Part shown: positions 7,884 to 13,223 of the stretch, one piece after another
Position numbering within the stretch: position 1 is the stretch's first letter
How the letters are laid out: each line of letters begins with the position of its first letter
Assembly: GCA_946618265.1 (NCBI GenBank)
Contig: CAMOLA010000026.1
Coordinates: 1-30,287 of the forward strand
Origin: an uncultured Eggerthellaceae bacterium
GTDB taxonomy: Bacteria; Actinomycetota; Coriobacteriia; Coriobacteriales; Eggerthellaceae
Reading direction: 5' to 3'
DNA: 30,287 nt
The notes under the pieces: model-generated
What the model was told of the DNA's origin: nothing
The model's database searches: none
The model's input: only the letters and a program-made list of their open reading frames with translations
Position numbers and translations under genes: made by a program

Positions 7884-8597
7884 TCATAAACCCACATATG
7901 AAATCGCTACGTCACCGATATCCTCAACTGAGAATCGCTCTCCAACACCCCGTTTGCACGCAAGAAAATCGCCGACGAGCTTGGTGAGCGCGAAATCGCG
8001 GGATAACGACTCGGCCTTTGCGAGAAACGCGTTATTCTCGCGCTTCTCGGATTCGCTGGCAATACGGTAGGGCATCGCCGACCCATCGGCGAGGGCCAGC
8101 CAGCACACGTTACCCCTTGGATCATCCCCGAGCCCGGCACTCCGATAGAGCGTGGCCCCATCGCACGTCATGCTCGCGTCATCGGCCGCATAGCGCCACT
8201 CGGCCACCGAGACCAATTCGGGGGCAACGTCATCGGCCAAAGAGCAGACGAACCTCACCGAAACTTGCGATTCGCCCAATTCGATCGCAGCCGACTGGAT
8301 GCGCAGCCCTTCGCTTTCCGCCATCGACCCAAAGTCGCCGAAATACCTGCACTCGATAACATAGTCGCAATCCGGAAAGGCCTGACGCCTGACCTCCACG
8401 TCGGGATTCAAGGTGAAAGCGTCGGGAAGGCCCAGGGGCAATGCGCGGTAAGCCCTGTAGCAATCGGCCATCTCGTCGAAAACGTTCCTATCCGCGGCGA
8501 GGCAGCCAAACGACGCTCCTCCCGCGATGATAAAAGCAAGTAGCGCAAAGACCGCCGCAATGGCGGCTCTCTTTCTGCCAACACGTCTCATGCGCAC
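7884..8597 (-). CDS. Hypothetical exported or membrane-anchored protein
   Basis: A 237-residue protein with a strongly basic start (MRMRRVGRKR), a hydrophobic segment at about residues 11-33 and an otherwise soluble outer part. No family is recognised. NVFDEMADCY after the membrane segment and FSVEDIGDVAI near the C-terminus resemble NVFDEICACF and FTKENIGRITL at the same places of the lipoprotein at 19388-20098, so the two are probably distant relatives. The start is GTG 8597 (AAGG 5 bases before it) or the in-frame ATG 8591, which overlaps the upstream stop (ATGA). Confidence 0.68.
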   Translation of the reverse strand: MRMRRVGRKRAAIAAVFALLAFIIAGGASFGCLAADRNVFDEMADCYRAYRALPLGLPDAFTLNPDVEVRRQAFPDCDYVIECRYFGDFGSMAESEGLRIQSAAIELGESQVSVRFVCSLADDVAPELVSVAEWRYAADDASMTCDGATLYRSAGLGDDPRGNVCWLALADGSAMPYRIASESEKRENNAFLAKAESLSRDFALTKLVGDFLACKRGVGERFSVEDIGDVAISYVGL

Positions 8598-8923
8598 TTC
8601 AACCTTACGATGAAATCGTTGTATGCGGACGAGTAAGCCTTCTTGAGCCTCTCCTCGCGTTTCGCGCGCGATTCGTTTGCGTAGTATACCCTACCTGCTC
8701 TGAATATAACGTCCTCAAACCCCTCCCAAGTCAGTCCGATATTGTTCATGAACAAGGTGACCAAAGAATCATGAGCGGCGCTATTCCCTCTGGGCTGGCC
8801 CATCGAGTCGATTTTGGGAACCCCAACAGCAAGAGCAAAAGCCCTTGCGATCACGCTCGCAAAACCTCGCCGAGTAATACTCTGGTCCTCAATCCCTATT
8901 GAGAATGGCATTTCGCTGGCCAC
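8588..8923 (-). CDS. Hypothetical small soluble protein
   Basis: An 111-residue protein with no signal peptide and no recognised domain. GTG 8923 has a near-perfect AGGAGGT 6 bases upstream, so translation is expected. The C-terminal third is highly charged (ESRAKREERLKKAY) and probably helical. It lies directly after the remnant of a transferase-kinase gene, whose stop is only a few bases upstream, and it overlaps the next gene by 3-10 bases depending on that gene's start. In the intact modules a PqqD gene occupies this position, so this gene appears to have been inserted. Confidence 0.65.
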   Translation of the reverse strand: MASEMPFSIGIEDQSITRRGFASVIARAFALAVGVPKIDSMGQPRGNSAAHDSLVTLFMNNIGLTWEGFEDVIFRAGRVYYANESRAKREERLKKAYSSAYNDFIVRLKCA

Positions 8924-8924
8924 T

Positions 8925-9231
8925 TTATACCTCCTCGTTGATTATCAAGTCATTCGCAAACCCCGCCAAAAGATCTGCAGCCGCATCCAAATCGGAAAAC
9001 GCCAGCACGCGCGCAGGCAGCCTGAGGGCTGATAGCATTCTCGAGAGCGCGACCAAGGCCCCAAACGAAAGGCGATTCCCCATTGCGAAGCGCAAATTTT
9101 CCTAAACGCGAACATCGTGAGTCGCGGAAGCAAGTTCGGCAAACGGAGCGTTTGGCCGGAAGTGGGGGAACACGACACAAGCCACCTTGCTCTTGACGAG
9201 ATGGCTAGCGCCCGCGCCCGATCTGACGGGG
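8925..9231 (-). pseudogene. C-terminal remnant of a third HPr-kinase-like protein
   Basis: Translation in two frames recovers the tail of the transferase-kinase proteins found elsewhere in the locus. KVACVVFPHFRPNAPFAEL (frame one, ending at a stop near 9112) matches VACVVFPRF of the 13213-15687 protein. After a frameshift, AMGNRLSFGALVALSRMLSA and LPARVLAFSDLDAAADLLAG match its AMGDCPPSAAFARFSRMLSA and IPVRSLAFSDVDSAARLVAG. The kinase core with the Walker motif is absent. This is a decayed scar of a former third module copy. Confidence 0.8.
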
Positions 9232-9288
9232 ACACCGACGAAGTGTCAGGTGCGGCAACCCTGCGCGCCCCTCCCTGCATCGGGTCAT

Positions 9289-9825
9289 TCAGCCAACGGG
9301 CGGATACATGCAGGCGAGCAGCTCCGCGCGCTTCCCCTCGTTCAGCTCCCAGATGCGCCGACGCGCCTCCTGCCGCACGCCGCGCGCCGCCGCCCGATCG
9401 GCGAGGATGCGCGACAGGGCGACGATCTCGCATCGGTACACATCGTCCTGCCGCCACCGCGCCCATCCCCTGGGCCCGTCCGGCGCGAACGCGACCGCGC
9501 GCCCGAGCACGCTCCCGCGCGGGACCTCCTCCGCCCTGCCGGAGAAGTCGCCCTTGCACACGACCGCCCCGCCGACGGCGGCGACGACGCGATGCAGCGC
9601 CAGCCCGCCCCCGGGAAGCGCGACCAGGCACAGATCGCCCACCCCGGGGTCCGGGCACGCCGCGACGCGAACCCTGTCGCCCGCGACGAGCAGCGGCTCC
9701 ATGCACCGGCCCGAGAGCGCCACCTCGGCGAAGCCGAACCGCGAGATTCTCGCCGCCACGGCCGCGGCCCCGGGGGCGGAGGGCCGCGCCGCACCTGGCG
9801 CCTTCGCCGAGCCTGCACACCCCAT
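9289..9825 (-). CDS. S24/S26-type peptidase-like protein with Cys in place of Ser
   Basis: A 178-residue protein without a membrane segment. Residues ~33-110 match the LexA/signal-peptidase fold: LSGRCMEPLL followed by GDRV corresponds to the usual GxSMxP...GD, and ALHRVV plus VVCKGDFSG corresponds to the segment holding the catalytic lysine. The nucleophile position is Cys, not Ser, and the same change occurs in the second copy at 20095-21435. It could be an active cysteine variant that cuts the shared leader, or an inactive binding protein. The C-terminal ~60 residues are helical and basic. ATG 9825 is 5 bases after the upstream lipoprotein stop, with GAGG 9 bases before it. Confidence 0.78.
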   Translation of the reverse strand: MGCAGSAKAPGAARPSAPGAAAVAARISRFGFAEVALSGRCMEPLLVAGDRVRVAACPDPGVGDLCLVALPGGGLALHRVVAAVGGAVVCKGDFSGRAEEVPRGSVLGRAVAFAPDGPRGWARWRQDDVYRCEIVALSRILADRAAARGVRQEARRRIWELNEGKRAELLACMYPPVG

Positions 9826-9829
9826 GTCG

Positions 9830-10432
9830 TCACGCCTCGGGGAAGCGGACGCCGCCGACGAGAGCGGAGAAGCGGCCCGACCCCATGAACTCCGAGTAGG
9901 GGAAACCGTCGCCGCCCGCGCGGGGCTTGACGTGCATCCACACCATCCGCGCGCCGCGCCGGGCGTACACGTCGCCCGAGTACTCCCCGCCCCACTCGGG
10001 GCTTCCCTGCACGAGGGCGGTCCCCTCGGCGTTCCCGAGCGAGACCCCCCAGCTGCTGTTGCTGTCCAGCGACGCCGACCACTCCACGTAGTCGCCCCAG
10101 CGCCGCTGGAGCGCGTAGTCGAGGTACTCCCCCGCGTCCGCGATCACGTACACGTCGGCGCCGTCCTCGGGAAACTCGACGACCAGGGTCGCGTAGCGGA
10201 CCTCTTCGCCGTTTGCCACCTCGAACGCGACCTCCTCGCTCCTGCAGCCGCACCCGTCGGGCACCTCCACCCTGATCCCGTCCAGATCGCGCGAGGCATC
10301 GCCCATCTTCTCTCCCTTCTCATCCATACCGCATCCAGCGAGCAGCGCCATCGCGGCCAAGAGGGCTGCAATGGCGAGCAGCAGTTCAGGCGAAACGGGC
10401 ACGATCGCCCACTGGCACTTGCCCGCGCCCAT
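9830..10432 (-). CDS. Lipoprotein paired with cargo protein A
   Basis: About 200 residues, with a hydrophobic segment and the lipobox LLAGC about 30 residues in. The mature part is a paralogue of the lipoprotein at 11356-11937: both contain a GTxLVQG(S/T)P..GGE.SGDV motif, a (V/L)W(M/L)HV(K/R)P motif and a FSEF/YSEF motif near the end. Each of these lipoproteins directly follows a leader-bearing cargo gene, so a cognate partner or immunity role is plausible. ATG 10432 overlaps or abuts the cargo stop (10434) and has GGAGG 9 bases before it; an open start at 10480 would lie inside the cargo gene. Confidence 0.78.
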   Translation of the reverse strand: MGAGKCQWAIVPVSPELLLAIAALLAAMALLAGCGMDEKGEKMGDASRDLDGIRVEVPDGCGCRSEEVAFEVANGEEVRYATLVVEFPEDGADVYVIADAGEYLDYALQRRWGDYVEWSASLDSNSSWGVSLGNAEGTALVQGSPEWGGEYSGDVYARRGARMVWMHVKPRAGGDGFPYSEFMGSGRFSALVGGVRFPEA

Positions 10433-10433
10433 A

Positions 10434-11306
10434 TCAAGACGCCTCCGTAAAGGTCTTGTTGTCGACGAAGGTACCCGCATACCCCGCCTCGCCCGTCATG
10501 GCGCCAGCATCCCATGATTCGATTGACATCTGGGAGGTCAGGGACGGCGAGCCCCCGTCTCCGTAGTCGTTTACCGCAAGCACGTAGTCCGTCCCCACGT
10601 TTGTGTAAGCCGCATCTCTAAGCGCAGCCTGCATCGCGATTTCGCCCAAAGAAACCAGGGTAAGAAGAGCTCCGACAACAGCGGCAGCCTCTGGCCCCGC
10701 ACACCCGAGAGCGACCATCACCCTCGAAGTTGCCTCTTGGGGCAAGCTGCTCACGACGAACCCCCAAATTGAGTCAAAGAGCGCATGTTGCGTCAGATCG
10801 TAGAGATGATAGGAAAACGCTTCTGAAACGTACCACCTCATCCGACAAATCGGCGAAGCGGTAGGCCGTATCTCCCAATCGTCAGGCGTCCATTGGGCGC
10901 CATACCCATCATGGCCAGCTAAATCCTGCAACAGCGAAAAGCTGCATGTTGTCACGCATGCGCCCGTGTATCGGATCTTAACTTCCAGCCTTAGCGCGAA
11001 CCTTACGAAAAGCAGATGGGTGACCGTCCCGTTCACGGTTTCATACACATGAGTGCTGGAGGACCATCCGCCGCTATCGTATGCGGTTACCAACAGCGTT
11101 GCTGTCTTCGAGGTGCTAACGGTCAAACGGAGAGCTCCGCCATGCTGCCTACTGTAAGTCGTGACATGATATACGGCACCTCCACCGCCGCTCGAGCCTC
11201 CTCCGCCGCCGGACATGGCGGCCTGAATGGCGTCGAGCTCGGCGGCGGGCCAAAAAACCACCTCGGGCTTCTCGTATGAAAGCTTCTGTTCATCGTTGCC
11301 GACCAA
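10434..11306 (-). CDS. Cargo protein A with YxxP/poly-Gly leader
   Basis: A 290-residue protein. It starts at TTG 11306 with GGGAGGA 6 bases upstream; the same TTG and SD are conserved in cargo B. The leader is KLSYEKPEVVFW, then ELDAIQAAMSGGGGGSSGGG. The body is beta-rich at first (residues ~55-150), then has a conserved SPICRMRWYV, a hydrophobic helical region (about 185-235) and a C-terminal NDYGDGG...SWDAG...GTFVDNKTF. It is a paralogue of cargo B over its whole length, near-identical in the leader and divergent in the body. There is no Sec signal. It is followed by a lipoprotein 2 bases away. Probable substrate of the PqqD/transferase-kinase/peptidase system; its final role is unknown. 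Confidence 0.75.
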   Translation of the reverse strand: MVGNDEQKLSYEKPEVVFWPAAELDAIQAAMSGGGGGSSGGGGAVYHVTTYSRQHGGALRLTVSTSKTATLLVTAYDSGGWSSSTHVYETVNGTVTHLLFVRFALRLEVKIRYTGACVTTCSFSLLQDLAGHDGYGAQWTPDDWEIRPTASPICRMRWYVSEAFSYHLYDLTQHALFDSIWGFVVSSLPQEATSRVMVALGCAGPEAAAVVGALLTLVSLGEIAMQAALRDAAYTNVGTDYVLAVNDYGDGGSPSLTSQMSIESWDAGAMTGEAGYAGTFVDNKTFTEAS

Positions 11307-11325
11307 GACGCTCCTCCCATCTGTT
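11181..11325. repeat. Leader-region direct repeat, copy 1
   Basis: About 145 bp spanning the SD, start and leader of cargo A closely match 12742-12886. The core of about 105 bp (11208-11312) has only two or three mismatches, whereas the coding sequence downstream diverges strongly. This suggests recent duplication or gene conversion confined to the leader. Confidence 0.9.
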
Positions 11326-11355
11326 GACAGCCATCCGACACAAAAGCCTTCCGCG

Positions 11356-11937
11356 TCACTCGACCTCGAGCCTTTCGGCAAACGTCTCGAACTCGGCCGA
11401 GCGCAGGAACTCCGAGAACATCGTGGACTGATCGCCGACGTCGCCCGATGGCCGCACGTGTAGCCAGATCAAATCATCGCCGATCGGCACGAACACGTCG
11501 CCCGATGTCTCGCCGCCGAACGCGGGAGTGCCCTGAACGAGCACGGTTCCCTCGCGAGCCGCCGCCGGCACGGACCAGCTTACGGCGGCGCCCCCGCCAA
11601 CGGAGCTATCCACGTAGTCCCGCCAGGGCATCCCGTAGCCCCATTCGAGGTAGCTCTTCCCGCCGACGACCACGTCCACAGTCGCATCGCCGCGCCCGAT
11701 GTCGACGTTTGTCACCTCGAGCTCGGCCTTCTCGCCCTGAGACATCTCGACCGGGACGGTTTCCACCTTGCAATCGTACCCCTCCGGAATCACCGCGGCG
11801 ACCCCAGGCTTCCCGCTTGACTCGGCAGCACCCATATCCGCATTCCTCCCGTCTGAACACGCCGCGGCCAAGACCAATACGACTGCGGCCAAAAACGCCA
11901 CAATGACCTTCTTCGGAAAAACAATAGCTTTGCCCAT
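11356..11937 (-). CDS. Lipoprotein paired with cargo protein B
   Basis: A 193-residue protein with a basic start, a hydrophobic stretch and lipobox LAAAC at about residues 24-28. Mature domain shared with the 9830-10432 lipoprotein: EGTVLVQGTPAFGGETSGDV, LIWLHVRPSG, then FSEFLRSAEFETF. Start ATG 11937 has a perfect AGGAGG 8 bases upstream and follows the cargo B stop by 12 bases. It is probably a surface-exposed cognate partner of cargo B, for instance immunity or docking; this is inferred from pairing only. Confidence 0.8.
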   Translation of the reverse strand: MGKAIVFPKKVIVAFLAAVVLVLAAACSDGRNADMGAAESSGKPGVAAVIPEGYDCKVETVPVEMSQGEKAELEVTNVDIGRGDATVDVVVGGKSYLEWGYGMPWRDYVDSSVGGGAAVSWSVPAAAREGTVLVQGTPAFGGETSGDVFVPIGDDLIWLHVRPSGDVGDQSTMFSEFLRSAEFETFAERLEVE

Positions 11938-11949
11938 TCAAGGCACCTC

Positions 11950-12867
11950 CTAACCCTGGTAGACGGTCATGGCGTCGAAGGTGGTATTGCTCACGAAAGT
12001 TCCCTCGTAGCCCGGCTCCCCGCACATGACCTGGCCATCCCATGACTCCACATCTAGGTTCGAGGTGAAGTTCATCGTGGCCCCGTCGCCGTAATCGTTC
12101 ACTACCATGACGTAATTCGTGAATAGGTTGTCTTCCAAATATTGATTGAGCTGGAGCATCTGCACGATCCCGAAGAGGTCCATCAAAGTAGTGAACGCCG
12201 AGACCATAGCCGCGGCCTCAGGCACTGTGCAGCCGAGAACCTCAATGACTCCCGCGATGGCTTCCTCCGTATAGTGATTGCACAGCAGCTGGGTGATCGA
12301 GCTCCAAAGGGCGCTTCGCAGCACATCCAGCAAATCATCGGAGTAGAAATCCGTAACGTACCACCTCATGCGGCATATCGGGGATGCAACCGGTCTTATC
12401 CCCAAATCGTCGGGAGACCACCTCGCCCCGCATCTTTCCGAATTCGCGTAATCCGACGACAAACCAAACGAACAATTCGTTGTCGCTGAGCCGGTGTACG
12501 TAAGTTTTACTCTCACATGAAAACCATAGCCCATCGTAAGGCGGTACGTGTGGGTCCCCGATATGCTTGCAGCTTTCAGGTTGGCAGACATCAATCCCGC
12601 ATTGTCTATCTTCGTTATGACAAGGGACATAGTTTTCGAAGCGCTCACCGTAACGAACAACGCGCCGCCATGGTCCAATTCATACGTCACCGTCGTATAT
12701 GTTGTAGTTCCGCCAGAACTGCTTCCGCCACCGTAGCTACCTCCACCTCCGCTTGACCCGCCACCGCCGCCGGACATGGCGGCCTGAATGGCGTCGAGCT
12801 CGGCGGCGGGCCAAAAAACCACCTCGGGCTTCTCGTATGAAAGCTTCTGTTCATCGCTGCCGACCAA
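11950..12867 (-). CDS. Cargo protein B with YxxP/poly-Gly leader
   Basis: A 305-residue protein, start TTG 12867 with GGAGG 6 bases upstream. Leader KLSYEKPEVVFW, ELDAIQAAMSGGGGG, followed by a longer Gly/Ser/Thr linker than cargo A (residues ~27-55). The body has a beta-rich part, SPICRMRWYV near residue 160, a long hydrophobic helical part (about 180-235) with LLCNH and LGCTVPEAAAMV, and the C-terminal NDYGDG...SWDGQVMCGEPGYEG. Several cysteines are conserved with cargo A. It lies immediately after the PqqD-like gene and before a lipoprotein. The YxxP leader suggests recognition by that PqqD-like protein. Confidence 0.75.
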   Translation of the reverse strand: MVGSDEQKLSYEKPEVVFWPAAELDAIQAAMSGGGGGSSGGGGSYGGGSSSGGTTTYTTVTYELDHGGALFVTVSASKTMSLVITKIDNAGLMSANLKAASISGTHTYRLTMGYGFHVRVKLTYTGSATTNCSFGLSSDYANSERCGARWSPDDLGIRPVASPICRMRWYVTDFYSDDLLDVLRSALWSSITQLLCNHYTEEAIAGVIEVLGCTVPEAAAMVSAFTTLMDLFGIVQMLQLNQYLEDNLFTNYVMVVNDYGDGATMNFTSNLDVESWDGQVMCGEPGYEGTFVSNTTFDAMTVYQG

Positions 12868-12886
12868 GACGTTCCTCCAATCTGTC
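12742..12886. repeat. Leader-region direct repeat, copy 2
   Basis: Partner of 11181-11325, offset by 1561 bp. It covers the ribosome site, the TTG start and the leader of cargo B. Confidence 0.9.
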
Positions 12887-12959
12887 GGCCATCATCAGAA
12901 CCCGACCGTTCGACGAGATGGCACCCTTGAGCCGGGCCGCGTACCGCCCTGCTTGTCGC

Positions 12960-13223
12960 CTACGCAGCTCCGACGAGCAATCCGCGCGACACGAGCTCGC
13001 CGACCACGCCCTCGACGTCGCGCCTCACCGTGGCCTCGTCGACGTCGTACCTGCCCACAAACATCGAGGCCGCATTCGCAATCCCGCCCTCGAGCACGGC
13101 ATCGAGTGCCTCGCCGGCCGCAGCGTTGAGCACGGCGGCATCGCCGTTCGCGCCCAGGACCACGCGCGTCCCGTCGACGTCCTCCACGGTCGCGCCGTCG
13201 GCAAGGGAATATTTAGCGCACAT
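12960..13223 (-). CDS. PqqD-like leader-binding protein (module 2)
   Basis: An 87-residue PqqD-like (RRE fold) protein. YSLADGATVEDVDGTRVVLG and NGDAAVLNAAAGEALDAVLE form the N-terminal beta-wing and first helices; MFVGRYDVDEATVRRDVEGV and VGELVSRGLLV form the C-terminal helices, as in the family. Such domains bind leader peptides in PQQ, lasso and related pathways. ATG 13223 has GAGGAGG 6 bases upstream and overlaps the end of the transferase-kinase gene by 11 bases. It is homologous to the 21432-21686 protein and to the broken one at 7553-7897. Likely partner: the YxxP leaders of the cargo proteins. Confidence 0.87.
   Translation of the reverse strand: MCAKYSLADGATVEDVDGTRVVLGANGDAAVLNAAAGEALDAVLEGGIANAASMFVGRYDVDEATVRRDVEGVVGELVSRGLLVGAA

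Larger units (their letters stand above)
7553..7897 (-). pseudogene. Truncated PqqD-like protein fused to foreign sequence
   Basis: Residues ~18-55 (FKLADGATVEDVDGTRVILG, then DAAALNATASEVLDA) match the N-terminal half of the two complete PqqD-like proteins of this locus. PqqD-like domains bind leader peptides and present them to modifying enzymes. After VLDA the frame enters a 12-bp tandem repeat encoding VKST three times, then unrelated sequence and an AlbA_2-like head. The normal second half of the PqqD fold (the R-R-D-V helix region) is missing, so function is doubtful. The start is unclear: ATG 7897 overlaps the upstream gene and has no good SD; GTG at about 7846 is closer to the conserved region. 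Confidence 0.65.

Noticed and set aside
8945..9820. Single minus-strand gene of 291 codons
   Set aside because: Its 5' two-thirds lies in another frame over the peptidase gene and is Arg/Gly-rich; only the 3' end overlaps the real kinase remnant, also out of frame.
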